A stretch of DNA of 64,000 nucleotides from RDXT01 sp033762375. Its GTDB lineage: Bacteria > Bacteroidota > Bacteroidia > J057. Positions 41,603-50,698 of the stretch are shown here, piece by piece. Location of the stretch: contig JANRLQ010000070.1 of the NCBI GenBank assembly GCA_033762375.1, positions 1 through 64,000 on the forward strand, in the 5' to 3' direction. The stretch's first letter is position 1; each line of letters begins with the position of its first letter. The translations under genes were made by a program, and so were the position numbers. Under the pieces are notes generated by a model, which saw only the letters and a list, made by a program, of their open reading frames with translations, made no database searches and was not told the origin of the DNA.

Positions 41603-44134
41603 ATGTCAAGTTTTCGTGTCACCCTGCTTCGGTACATAAACCTCCTGTGGACATATCTGGCGCGTGGGTTTCGCTATGCAGGGCAAGCCGTACAGGCAGG
41701 CTGGGCACATCCCAGGGTCGCAGCCGCACGCGCACGGGCCCTCTCATGGGCCAAACAACATCCACGCAGGCTGGCCCTTATCAGCCTCGCAGGGCTCGTA
41801 TGGTTGTGCTGTCTGCCCGGGACTTTGTTTCAAGACCCGGTCTCGACTGTGCTGTTAGACCGGAAAGGTACTTTTTTAGGTGCCCGCATCGCCGCCGACG
41901 GGCAGTGGCGGTTTCCGGCCCTGGATACGGTACCAGCGCGTTTTGCCCAGTGCCTGATCACCTTTGAAGACAAGCGGTTTTATTACCACCCTGGCATAGA
42001 TCCGGTCGCCCTGGTCCGGGCCATCAGCCAGAATATACGCGGGCGTGATGTCATCAGCGGCGGCAGTACCATCACCATGCAAGTGATACGGCTCGCCCGC
42101 AAAGGAAAAGCGCGGACTATATGGGAAAAACTGGTAGAAATGTTTCTGGCCACCCGGCTTGACGCCGGATGGCGTAAGGCTGACATCCTGGCCCTCTACG
42201 CTTCACATGCGCCTTTTGGCGGGAATGTCGTAGGCCTGGAGGCGGCAGCCTGGAAATACTACGGACGCAGTCCGGACCAGCTCTCCTGGGCAGAAGCCGC
42301 CACCCTGGCAGTCCTGCCCAATGCTCCGGGCCTCATCAACCCCGGCAAAAACCGGGACCTGCTCCTCTCCAAACGCAACCGCCTCCTGAGCCGGCTCCTC
42401 GCTGACGGCACAGTGGACAGCACTACGTATCAAACGTCCCTGCTGGAAGACCTGCCCGGCGAACCGCTGGCACTGCCCTCCTGGGCACCCCATCTCCTGG
42501 AGCAGGTACACCGTGACCGACCCCAGGGTGCCCGGCAGGCACGGGTTGTTTCCACCCTGAATGCCAGCCTCCAGCAGCGGGCCACAGAAGCATTGACCCG
42601 ATACCATACCCTCCTCAGCCAAAACGGTATTGATAACATGGCTGCTGTCATCGCGGAGGTGGGTACCGGTGATGTGGTGGCGTATGTCGGCAATGCACCC
42701 TGTGAAAGCGCCGGTCAGGGATGTGAGGTGGATATCATACAGGCGCCCCGGAGCACCGGCAGCATCCTCAAGCCCTTCCTGTATGCCGCGATGCTGGACA
42801 ATGGCGAGTTGCTGCCTGACATGCTCTGGCCGGATATCCCCTCGTATTATGCCGGATTCACCCCTGCCAATTACGACCGGACCTATAGCGGGGCTATACC
42901 GGCACATCAGGCCCTGGCCCGCTCACTGAATGTCCCTATCGTCCGGATGCTTCAGTATCACGGTATTCCACGGTTTTATGGGCAGTTGAAACGGCTGGGG
43001 ATGACGACTCTTTTTCGACCAGCCGACGACTACGGCCTTACCCTTGTGCTGGGCGGGGCAGAAGGCACCCTCTGGGAAGTAGCAGGTATGTATGCGGGCA
43101 TGATGCGCACGGCAGCTTTTTTTCAGACGTATAATGGCCGGTATGACCCCGCAGCGTTTCGCCCGCTCAACTATCTCCAGCGCCGGTCAACAGGCCCCCT
43201 CAAAGGATTTGAAGCTATGCGAAGACTGGTCCGCCAAAGCCCCATCTCGGCCAGTGCGGCCTGGCTCACCCTGGATGCGATGATCCGGGTCAACCGCCCC
43301 GAGGCAGAAAGTAACTGGGAGTATTTTAATTCATCGGCCCGGATAGCCTGGAAGACGGGTACCAGTTTTGGGTTTCGGGATGCCTGGGCTGTCGGATGTA
43401 CCCCCCGGTATGTCGTCGCCGTCTGGGCTGGTAATGCCGATGGCGAGGGGCGGCCCGGCCTGATCGGTACGGCTGCCGCCGCTCCGCTGATGTTTGAACT
43501 TTTCAGCCTCCTCGGCAATTCCCGCGAATGGGTGCCGATGCCTTTTGACGAGATGACAAGGGTACCGGTATGTCGCCAGAGCGGACACCTTGCCGCTGCG
43601 ATATGTCCGGACCCAGACTCCGTATGGATCCCACTGGCAGGCCAAAAAACAACGTCCTGCCCCTATCACCGGTTGATTCACCTTGACCCTACCGGCACCT
43701 ATCAGGTCAACAGCCACTGCGAAACGCCGGACAATATGCGCCACAGCGCATATTTTGTCCTCCCTCCTGCTCAGGAGGCTTATTATCGGGACCGTAATCC
43801 CGACTATCTGCCGGTCCCGCCTTACCGGAATGACTGCCTGCAGGAGGTCGGAAACCGCCTGTTGTCCATGGACCTGATTTATCCCAAACAACATACCCGG
43901 GTCTACATTCCTACCAAACTGGACGGAACCCAAAGTCAGGTCGTATTTGAAGCTGCTCACCGAAATACAGAAGCGATTATCTTCTGGCATCTCGATGAGC
44001 AGTATATGGGGCAAACTTCCGGCCAGCATCAACTCGCTTTCAGGCCCACACCGGGGGTGCATACCCTGACCCTGGTGGACCAGCAGGGCGAAGTGCTGGT
44101 GCGCGAATTTGAAGTGTTTCTCAAGGATAACTAA
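41603..44134 (+). CDS. pbpC: Penicillin-binding protein 1C
   Basis: 843 residues. A membrane anchor (LALISLAGLVWLCCLPG, about 55-71) is followed by a GT51 transglycosylase: FEDKRFYYHPGIDP with the catalytic Glu, GGSTITMQVIRLA and KYYGRSPDQLSWAEAATLA. The transpeptidase has the SxxK of TGSILKPFLY, SLN in ARSLNVP and KTGT in AWKTGTSFGFRDAW. A C-terminal BiPBP-like beta domain follows. It polymerises and crosslinks peptidoglycan. Catalytic residues are intact. Confidence 0.95.
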   Translation: MSSFRVTLLRYINLLWTYLARGFRYAGQAVQAGWAHPRVAAARARALSWAKQHPRRLALISLAGLVWLCCLPGTLFQDPVSTVLLDRKGTFLGARIAADGQWRFPALDTVPARFAQCLITFEDKRFYYHPGIDPVALVRAISQNIRGRDVISGGSTITMQVIRLARKGKARTIWEKLVEMFLATRLDAGWRKADILALYASHAPFGGNVVGLEAAAWKYYGRSPDQLSWAEAATLAVLPNAPGLINPGKNRDLLLSKRNRLLSRLLADGTVDSTTYQTSLLEDLPGEPLALPSWAPHLLEQVHRDRPQGARQARVVSTLNASLQQRATEALTRYHTLLSQNGIDNMAAVIAEVGTGDVVAYVGNAPCESAGQGCEVDIIQAPRSTGSILKPFLYAAMLDNGELLPDMLWPDIPSYYAGFTPANYDRTYSGAIPAHQALARSLNVPIVRMLQYHGIPRFYGQLKRLGMTTLFRPADDYGLTLVLGGAEGTLWEVAGMYAGMMRTAAFFQTYNGRYDPAAFRPLNYLQRRSTGPLKGFEAMRRLVRQSPISASAAWLTLDAMIRVNRPEAESNWEYFNSSARIAWKTGTSFGFRDAWAVGCTPRYVVAVWAGNADGEGRPGLIGTAAAAPLMFELFSLLGNSREWVPMPFDEMTRVPVCRQSGHLAAAICPDPDSVWIPLAGQKTTSCPYHRLIHLDPTGTYQVNSHCETPDNMRHSAYFVLPPAQEAYYRDRNPDYLPVPPYRNDCLQEVGNRLLSMDLIYPKQHTRVYIPTKLDGTQSQVVFEAAHRNTEAIIFWHLDEQYMGQTSGQHQLAFRPTPGVHTLTLVDQQGEVLVREFEVFLKDN

Positions 44135-44139
44135 CCGGC

Positions 44140-44880
44140 TCAGTTGCCACCTGCGGGCTTCTGGCGGTCGGCATAACTGAACACCTTCTGCAACAGGGCC
44201 GTGGAACGGGCAAGGGGTTGCTCGCGGATTTTTTTCTCTTCCAGGGCCAGCTTGGCAAACAGTCCGTCCAACGCACGGCCTGTCGCATACCGCACCAGGT
44301 CCGTCTCGATCTTTTTACGGACAAGCGGGATGGAATTGTACCGGGTGGTGATCTCCGTCCATATTTCCGTCGCGTGTACCTCGTCGAGTGAGTTTTTGAT
44401 GTGCGGCGCAAAAGCATTCAGGAGCTGCTCGCGGGTTTTGTCCTGAAAGTAGATCGTAGCAGCATTTTCACTGCCGAGCAGGATATTGCGGGCATCGGCA
44501 AAAGTCATCTGGGTGATGGCATCCCTAAAAATCGGCAGGGCCATCCGGGCTCCTTTTTCTGCACCATCATTCAGGCGGGCCTCCAGGGTATCCACCAGCC
44601 GCCCCAGCCCAATGTCGCGGAGGGCATTGGCTGCAAACTGCGCCTCTGACGGGAAGGGGATCCTGATCAGGGGATCTTTGCCATAACCACCCTTCTGGCT
44701 CAGGAGAGAGACCGCATTGGCTGCCCCGGAGGACAGGGCCTCTTTCAGGCCGCCTACAATCTCCGTGTCAGTAGGATCACCCGTAACCGCAATAGCCTCC
44801 TCTGCTATTTTGTAGAGGGTCTCACAGCCAGTGGCCATCATAGCCAGGCTCAGGGTGAGGATCAACATCTGTTTTTTCAT
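44140..44880 (-). CDS. DUF4197 lipoprotein
   Basis: 246 residues. Lipobox MMATGC; then DUF4197 with EIVGGLKEALSSGAANAVSLLSQ, GYGKDPLIRIPFP and ADARNILLGSENAATIYFQDKT. The family occurs in many Gram-negative bacteria without a known function. It converges on pbpC, with 5 bp between the stops. A small possible gene lies 10 bp upstream. Confidence 0.9.
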   Translation of the reverse strand: MKKQMLILTLSLAMMATGCETLYKIAEEAIAVTGDPTDTEIVGGLKEALSSGAANAVSLLSQKGGYGKDPLIRIPFPSEAQFAANALRDIGLGRLVDTLEARLNDGAEKGARMALPIFRDAITQMTFADARNILLGSENAATIYFQDKTREQLLNAFAPHIKNSLDEVHATEIWTEITTRYNSIPLVRKKIETDLVRYATGRALDGLFAKLALEEKKIREQPLARSTALLQKVFSYADRQKPAGGN

Positions 44881-44890
44881 ATCAAGTCAA

Positions 44891-45133
44891 CTATGGGGTA
44901 AATAACAAACAATCCTCCTTGTAACGCATATCCGGGCTCAGGGTCACGGCCTGGCCTGATTTGCACTCAGGTTTTATATCCATCCGGATAGTTCCTGCGA
45001 AAAACTGCACAAAGCTGCTGCACACCGTCTGCTTCCGGCAGACGTGGCATCGCCATTGCCATATATGTCCGGGTGCAGCGAAAATGCTGGCTGCTGTGGC
45101 CAAAAATAAAACGACGCCGGGACAATTTATCAT
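44891..45133 (-). CDS. Small exported protein, probable
   Basis: 80 residues beginning with a signal-peptide-like NCPGVVLFLATAASIFAAPG. The rest has CHVCRKQTVC and a later Cys, so a metal-binding or disulfide-rich mature part is conceivable. It ends 10 bp before the DUF4197 gene and would share its transcript. There is no family match I can name, so it is a moderate call only. Confidence 0.4.
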   Translation of the reverse strand: MINCPGVVLFLATAASIFAAPGHIWQWRCHVCRKQTVCSSFVQFFAGTIRMDIKPECKSGQAVTLSPDMRYKEDCLLFTP

Positions 45134-45161
45134 TCATATCCCGGATACAATTGTCTTTTTG

Positions 45162-45169
45162 TAACTTTG
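45162..45169 (+). promoter_or_regulatory. Candidate -7 box for the DUF255-like gene
   Basis: TAACTTTG matches the Bacteroidota TAnnTTTG consensus exactly, 35 bp before the start codon. The -33 TTTG is not clear. Confidence 0.45.
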
Positions 45170-45204
45170 ATGCTGAGGTATCCATATTAACACAAACCGT
45201 GGAC

Positions 45205-47313
45205 ATGCGTTGGCGGGTCGCCCTGGTGGGGATAATGGTCTGGCTGTCAGGATGTATCCTGCAGCAGACAGGTCATCATGGCACCTCTGAAGAGGAGGAT
45301 TCCAATATTCTGGCAGGCGAAAGCAGTCCTTTTTTGTTGTCACACGCCCAGGATCTGATTGACTGGGTGCCCTGGGACCCCTCACTGCTGGATACGGCTG
45401 CCCGCCATCATAAACTGATCCTGTTGTACAGCGGTTATGCCGCCCACTATCCCTGCTATCAGGCAGCGGCGATCGGCATGGATGCCCGTATTGCTGCCTT
45501 GATTAATGCCTGGTATATCCCCGTCATGATAGACCAGCAGCTATATCCGACCCTGGATGCACACCTGATGGAGGCCAGCCAACTGATGGGCAATCAACCC
45601 GGCGGCTGGCCATTGGTTATGTTGCTGCTGCCGGACGGACGCCCGCTGATCGGCCACACGGCCCTGCCGGCAGACCAGTGGGTGCGCCTGCTCACGACCT
45701 GGCATCAACTCTATCAGGAAGCGCCCGATCAAGTATCGCAGATCGCCGACAACCTGGAGAGTTCGCTCCAGGAAAAACGCATTCCCCCGGAACCCTTCCC
45801 CTATCCGGCCTTTCAGCCCGGCAGCCTGCCCCTGGAGCGACTGGCGCAAACTGTGGCAGGCACCGTATTATCAACAGAGGCGCCTCCCCGTGAGCCAGCC
45901 ACCATGCCATATGAGTGGTTGATGGCCCGACTCTCACTCCGGCCAGATGCCCGGCGGCTGGAGGCACTGTCTTTTGCCCTGGAACAACTGGGGCTCTCGC
46001 CTATGTATGACCATCTGGGGGGAGGTTTTTTTGATGGGCTTGAAGGTCCTGATGGCCGCAAACCCCGGTTTGAAAAACACCTGGCCCACAACGCCCGCCT
46101 CATCTCCCTCTATGCGCATGCCTACCAGCTCACCCACCATCCGTATTTTGAAAAAATTGTATATGAGTCTGTCGGGTTTATCCGCCGGGAACTCACCGAC
46201 AGCTCCGGGGCTTGCCATGCGGCAAGATATGCCTACAGCGAGGGTCGTGAGGGGCGGTATTATGTATGGTCATTGTTTGAGGTGGAAGGGTATCTGGGCG
46301 GAAAGGCTTCTCACTTTGCTACTGTCTATAACCTCTCCCGGGCCGGCAATTGGGTAGCTAACCAAAATATCCTGTACCGCAGCCTCCCGGATGAAGAGCT
46401 GGCCGTTGCCTATAACCTCCACCCGGCAGAGTTCAGGGCGGAGCTGGATCTGCTACACGACCAGATGCAGGTAGCCCGCTCGCGGCGGATAGCCCCCGCC
46501 TATGATGGCCAGATGCTCACCGCCCCCAATGCCCTGATGGTCAAGGCATATTTGGATGCTTACCGGGCCTTTGGAGACCCGGACTTCCTCAGATCAGGCC
46601 TGCAGATGCTGGAAGTCGCCCTGCTTCGCAGCCAGATGCCGACCGGCGGACTGCGCAGGGCCTGGCATCCGGGGGCTGGTATGATCCCGGCAGGATTGGA
46701 GGACTATACCTACCTGATAGCCGCCTGTGTCGCAGCATATGAAGTCACGTTTCAGGAACAATGGCTGCACGAAGCGGACAGGCTAAGTCAATATGTACTG
46801 GCTCACTTTTATGATGCAGGTACGGGATTTTGTTATGATGCCGATGATACCCAAACACCGGCCCGGTTCCGGCGGATCCGCCTCCCGGATGATGTCCTGC
46901 CCAATGCCCAGGCTGTATGGGCTGAAAACCTGACGCTGCTCGACACCTATCTGGGACGTCCTGCCTATCAGGAAATGGCTCGCCGTATGGTGCGCCGGGT
47001 GATGCCACTCACGGCACAAACGCCCATAGCGTATACGTCCTGGCTACAAGTCGCAAGCCGGATGCAGGCCGACAGTTGGCAGGTGATGATCATCGGCGAG
47101 AACTGCCTTTCCCTCCGGCGTATATTTGACAAAATATACCTCCCATATATCGCCTGGCTGGGCGGTGTGCAGACGGGCTATCTTCCCCTGATGCAAGGGC
47201 GCCTTACACAGGGATATACCCTGATTTATCTGTGTCATGATGGGATCTGTGAGCCTCCTCTCTTATCTGCAGAGGCCGCACTGGACCGGATAGCAGTCAT
47301 CAGAGGGTTTTAA
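45205..47313 (+). CDS. DUF255/YyaL-like lipoprotein with lost CxxC
   Basis: 702 residues from the ATG at 45205. Lipobox WLSGC. The N-terminal thioredoxin-like part aligns with YyaL/spermatogenesis-associated protein 20: ESSPFLLSHAQDLIDWVPW, then GYAAHYPCYQA where the family has CHWC, and NQPGGWPLVMLLLPDGRP. The usual DREERPD is IDQQLYPTLD. The remaining 500 residues form an alpha/alpha barrel as in N-acylglucosamine 2-epimerases (GGGFFDG, FEKHLAHNARLISLYAHAY, YVWSLFEVEGYLG). One Cys of the redox pair is gone, so a structural or other role is likely. Confidence 0.87.
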   Translation: MRWRVALVGIMVWLSGCILQQTGHHGTSEEEDSNILAGESSPFLLSHAQDLIDWVPWDPSLLDTAARHHKLILLYSGYAAHYPCYQAAAIGMDARIAALINAWYIPVMIDQQLYPTLDAHLMEASQLMGNQPGGWPLVMLLLPDGRPLIGHTALPADQWVRLLTTWHQLYQEAPDQVSQIADNLESSLQEKRIPPEPFPYPAFQPGSLPLERLAQTVAGTVLSTEAPPREPATMPYEWLMARLSLRPDARRLEALSFALEQLGLSPMYDHLGGGFFDGLEGPDGRKPRFEKHLAHNARLISLYAHAYQLTHHPYFEKIVYESVGFIRRELTDSSGACHAARYAYSEGREGRYYVWSLFEVEGYLGGKASHFATVYNLSRAGNWVANQNILYRSLPDEELAVAYNLHPAEFRAELDLLHDQMQVARSRRIAPAYDGQMLTAPNALMVKAYLDAYRAFGDPDFLRSGLQMLEVALLRSQMPTGGLRRAWHPGAGMIPAGLEDYTYLIAACVAAYEVTFQEQWLHEADRLSQYVLAHFYDAGTGFCYDADDTQTPARFRRIRLPDDVLPNAQAVWAENLTLLDTYLGRPAYQEMARRMVRRVMPLTAQTPIAYTSWLQVASRMQADSWQVMIIGENCLSLRRIFDKIYLPYIAWLGGVQTGYLPLMQGRLTQGYTLIYLCHDGICEPPLLSAEAALDRIAVIRGF

Positions 47314-47656
47314 TTGCGCTTTTTTTGTCAATTGGGTCCAATGTGGCAAATCAGGCAGATGCCAGCCTCCACCGGCCCGGCCTGCCGCTGAGTACTTCTT
47401 TACGAAAACTTAATATCCGCATACTGGGATCGGGGCCTCAAGTGTTGTATCTTGCCTGTGCAATCAATCTTCGACCTATACGTACCACGCTGCCTGTACC
47501 CGATGGAAGGCTGCGGATGACCTCTGCCAAAAGCTGGCTGCGGAGTATCCCGGCCTGTGCTTTTCAGGTACAGGGTTTCCCAGCCTGACCACCAGCCATA
47601 TGCTTGACCCGCGAGACTGTACATCCAGTATTTCACCGAAACTTCACATCTTACCT

Positions 47657-48598
47657 ATGAGCTTCGCAACTTTAGGCATCAGCGGACAGGAAATTCTCAC
47701 GGAGTCCCGGGGAGTATATGGGGAAAATCTCCCCTACGAATACAACCGACTGATCGAAGAGGGGCACAAATATTATGACCGGGTGATCCTGATCAACCCC
47801 CGCGAGGTCACGTATGCCTTCAGGCGCGGCGAAACCAGTACCGTCGTGGTTCACGATGGCGAAGATATTTCTCACCTGTCCACGTTGCTCGTGCGCAGCA
47901 CCCGCGATATCGAGCAGTCTGCTGCTATGCTGGCGCGTGCGCTGGCCGTGAATGGCTGCGACATCGTGGATACGGTAGCACGGTTTTCCGGGGGCGAAAC
48001 AGGTAAAATGTTTTCATCCCTGCGCCGCATCAAACACGGTACGGGCACCACTTCTTTTTTTGCCTTCTCGTACCGGCAGGCCGTAGCCTTTGCCAATACC
48101 GCTGAGTATCCCCTTATCCTCAAGCCTGTGAATGGACGACGGGGTGAGGGTGTGTATGTACTCCGGAGCCCGGAAGATGCCATGGTGCATATCAATGCTT
48201 ACTTTCCCACTGACCATTCTTCCTTCGAAAAACCGCTTTTTTTCCAGGAATTCATGGATTTTGTGGTGGAGTACCGGGCTTTTATCATTGACGGGCAATG
48301 TATCGGGCTTGCACGTAAGACGGCCCAGGCAGGCAGCTTCACGCCCAATGCAGCCCAGGGGGGTACCTTTGAGGCAGCCTTTGACCCGGAGGCGGCAGCG
48401 TTTGTAGAGATGCATGTCCGGAAAAACAGCATCCTCGGCGTGGACGTCGCCCGCACCGCTGACGGTGACCTCCACATCATTGAGTCCAATCAATCACCCC
48501 AATGGCAGGCTTTTGAGCAGGCAACAGGTATCAATGTAGCCGAGCAGATCATCCGCTACGCAGTGGACCGGCTCAATGTACCTGCTATGTCCATCTGA
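47657..48598 (+). CDS. ATP-grasp protein, RimK-like
   Basis: 313 residues from the ATG at 47657. The ATP-grasp features are LILKPVNGRRGEGVYVLR (P-loop-like Lys and Gly-rich loop), FFQEFMDFVVEYRAFIIDGQCIG and HIIESNQSPQWQAFEQATG (Mg-binding Glu/Asn). Such enzymes join a carboxylate to an amine or thiol. The substrate is unknown. Upstream, 47314-47656 holds no gene. The 3' end overlaps the convergent kinase gene by 43 bp. Confidence 0.85.
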   Translation: MSFATLGISGQEILTESRGVYGENLPYEYNRLIEEGHKYYDRVILINPREVTYAFRRGETSTVVVHDGEDISHLSTLLVRSTRDIEQSAAMLARALAVNGCDIVDTVARFSGGETGKMFSSLRRIKHGTGTTSFFAFSYRQAVAFANTAEYPLILKPVNGRRGEGVYVLRSPEDAMVHINAYFPTDHSSFEKPLFFQEFMDFVVEYRAFIIDGQCIGLARKTAQAGSFTPNAAQGGTFEAAFDPEAAAFVEMHVRKNSILGVDVARTADGDLHIIESNQSPQWQAFEQATGINVAEQIIRYAVDRLNVPAMSI

Positions 48599-49650
48599 TC
48601 CAGGCACTCCAGTATCCGAAACTGGTTGAGGGCCCGGTCCAGGTTATGGCGGCTGTGGCGCACTTTGTAGTAGGTATCTCCCCGGAGAAAATCCGCCAGA
48701 AACCTGAAGGCCATGATACAAGCCATCCAATAAGGCCCCAGTACCAGGCTTTCCTGTTCGGCCTGGGTCATCATGGCTTGTGTATCCGCCACAAACCCCC
48801 TGTAGAGCGCCTCACATATCTCGGCCCGCACATGTAGCGTATCCAGTTCTGTGGCGTCTTCGTCAGCGGTAGGGGCTGCCGTGCGCACCAGGTCTCCAAA
48901 ATCATACAGCAACCGACCCGGCATCACGGTATCAAGATCAATCACACAGACCCCTTCTCCGGTGGTACGGTCCAGGAGTACGTTGTTGATCTTGGTATCA
49001 TTGTGGCAGATACGCCAGGGCAGGGCCTCTGCCGCTTCAATCCACGCAGTTGCCCGCTGCTCCCAATATCGTGCCTGCTCCAGGGCCCGGGCAGCGGCGA
49101 CCTGCCGCTCCGCGCCTGCCCCGGCTGCCGCCGTCCTGAGTTGTGCGATCCGCAGCGATAAGTCATGAAACCCTGGCAGGGTCAGCCCCAGCCGGTCCGG
49201 AGGCAGCTCCGCTAACGAGGCCCCAAACTGCCCAAATGCCCGTGCTGCTGCATAGGCCTGTGCAGGGGTATCTGCCCGGTCCAGGGTATAGGTATGCTCA
49301 ATCAGGAGAAATACCCGCCAAACAAAACCTGCTGCATCTGTATGATAGGTGCCTCCACGCCGGGTGTGGATGAGCGTCAGGCATCGCCGTGACATATTGG
49401 CTGTGCCTGCCGCCCGGTACTGGTGTTGTTGCCAGTCCAGGACCGTGGTCAGGTTACGGGCCAGCATATCCGGATCCTGAAAAACCTGGGTATTAACCTG
49501 CTGGAGTATGTACCGGACAGATACCCCGGCCTGGTCCATCTCCACTGCCCAGGTACCATGTATATGTCCGGACCCGATCGGCCTGACGGACTGCACGTCG
49601 CCGTACAGCCAGAAGGCCTCCATCAGCTCCGCTGCGGCACCGGGGCTCAT
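48556..49650 (-). CDS. Phosphotransferase of the aminoglycoside/hexosamine kinase family
   Basis: 364 residues with the protein-kinase-like APH fold: the catalytic loop ICHNDTKINNVLLD (His-Asn-Asp) and metal-binding VIDLDTVMPGRLLYDFGDLVR. The N-terminal part has VRPIGSGHIHGTWAV. Its ATG overlaps the nucleotidyltransferase stop, and the two probably act in sequence. N-acetylhexosamine 1-kinases (NahK) and AmgK have this layout, so an anomeric sugar kinase is the best guess. Confidence 0.85.
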   Translation of the reverse strand: MSPGAAAELMEAFWLYGDVQSVRPIGSGHIHGTWAVEMDQAGVSVRYILQQVNTQVFQDPDMLARNLTTVLDWQQHQYRAAGTANMSRRCLTLIHTRRGGTYHTDAAGFVWRVFLLIEHTYTLDRADTPAQAYAAARAFGQFGASLAELPPDRLGLTLPGFHDLSLRIAQLRTAAAGAGAERQVAAARALEQARYWEQRATAWIEAAEALPWRICHNDTKINNVLLDRTTGEGVCVIDLDTVMPGRLLYDFGDLVRTAAPTADEDATELDTLHVRAEICEALYRGFVADTQAMMTQAEQESLVLGPYWMACIMAFRFLADFLRGDTYYKVRHSRHNLDRALNQFRILECLDQMDIAGTLSRSTA

Positions 49651-50552
49651 GCCCAGAGATTGGCGGGGTAGTGACCGGCAGCCACCAGCTCAGCCAGGCG
49701 TTGTACTGCCATGGCTTTGTCCTCCTTGTAGGTCACCCCAAACCAGTTGGCATCCGAGGTGAGCACCCGCAGGCTGGCACCATGCTCATGGATGGCACGG
49801 TTGACGACGGTCGGAATGTACAATTCTGACTTCAGCTCATGGCCCTTCTCCCGGATAAATTCTTCAAAATACGTACGGCAAAAATCAAATACCGTCGGGG
49901 TGAATCCCCAGAAGTTCATAGAAACAAGCGCATCTTCGTCCAGGGGCATACGCTGATCCTGATCCTGGTATACGATCTGTCCGTCCTCGCGGCCTATGTG
50001 TGTACGCTCGACCACACTCTGGAGGTTGTCGTTGGCATCGGTCTCACATACTCCCCGGGAGACAAATCCAAACTCTGACAGGGTATTTTTTACTTTATAA
50101 CCGACCATGGCCCAGGTATGTGCATCGGCTTGCAGGCCGGAGAGATACTGGCCCATGGCTTCAAAGGCTTCCCGTCCATAAAAGTCATCTGCATTGAGCA
50201 TGGCAAATGGCTCGTCAATGGCGTCGGCGGCAACCATGACGGCGTGCCCCGTACCCCAGGGTTTGACCCGCTCGGGGTTATAGGTGAGGCCGGCGGGTAT
50301 ATTGTCCAGCTCCTGAAGGACATACCGGATCTGGATACGGCCTTCAAATTTGCTGATAAACGTTTCATTAAATTCTTGCTCGATGTCCCGGCGGATTACA
50401 AACACAATTTTTCCGAAACCAGCCCGGATCGCGTCATACACCGAATAATCCATGATGGTCTCCCCGGACGGTCCGAGGCGGTCGAGTTGTTTGAGGCTGC
50501 CATAACGGCTGCCCACACCAGCGGCAAGGATAAGCAGAGCGGGTTTTTGCAT
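49647..50552 (-). CDS. Sugar-phosphate nucleotidyltransferase
   Basis: 301 residues from the ATG at 50552; ATG at 50567 is also possible. It has the LLILAAGVGSRYGSLKQL signature of NTP_transferase, DNIPAGLTYNPERVKPWGTGHAV, FAMLNADDFYG (metal-binding Asp) and VSMNFWGFTP. It would activate a sugar 1-phosphate with UTP or another NTP, in tandem with the kinase downstream. The order nucleotidyltransferase then kinase recalls salvage pathways for cell-wall or glycan amino sugars. Confidence 0.9.
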   Translation of the reverse strand: MQKPALLILAAGVGSRYGSLKQLDRLGPSGETIMDYSVYDAIRAGFGKIVFVIRRDIEQEFNETFISKFEGRIQIRYVLQELDNIPAGLTYNPERVKPWGTGHAVMVAADAIDEPFAMLNADDFYGREAFEAMGQYLSGLQADAHTWAMVGYKVKNTLSEFGFVSRGVCETDANDNLQSVVERTHIGREDGQIVYQDQDQRMPLDEDALVSMNFWGFTPTVFDFCRTYFEEFIREKGHELKSELYIPTVVNRAIHEHGASLRVLTSDANWFGVTYKEDKAMAVQRLAELVAAGHYPANLWA

Positions 50553-50698
50553 GCGAAATAAAGTCATGTATGGCGGATAAAGATATAGGGTTGTGCTATA
50601 CAATATCTGGTGAAAAACCGGAGGCTAATTACAACCTGCCCGCCCATATACAAGACACCGGTAGGTCAGGCTGCCAAAATAGCCGGATCAACGGTAGG

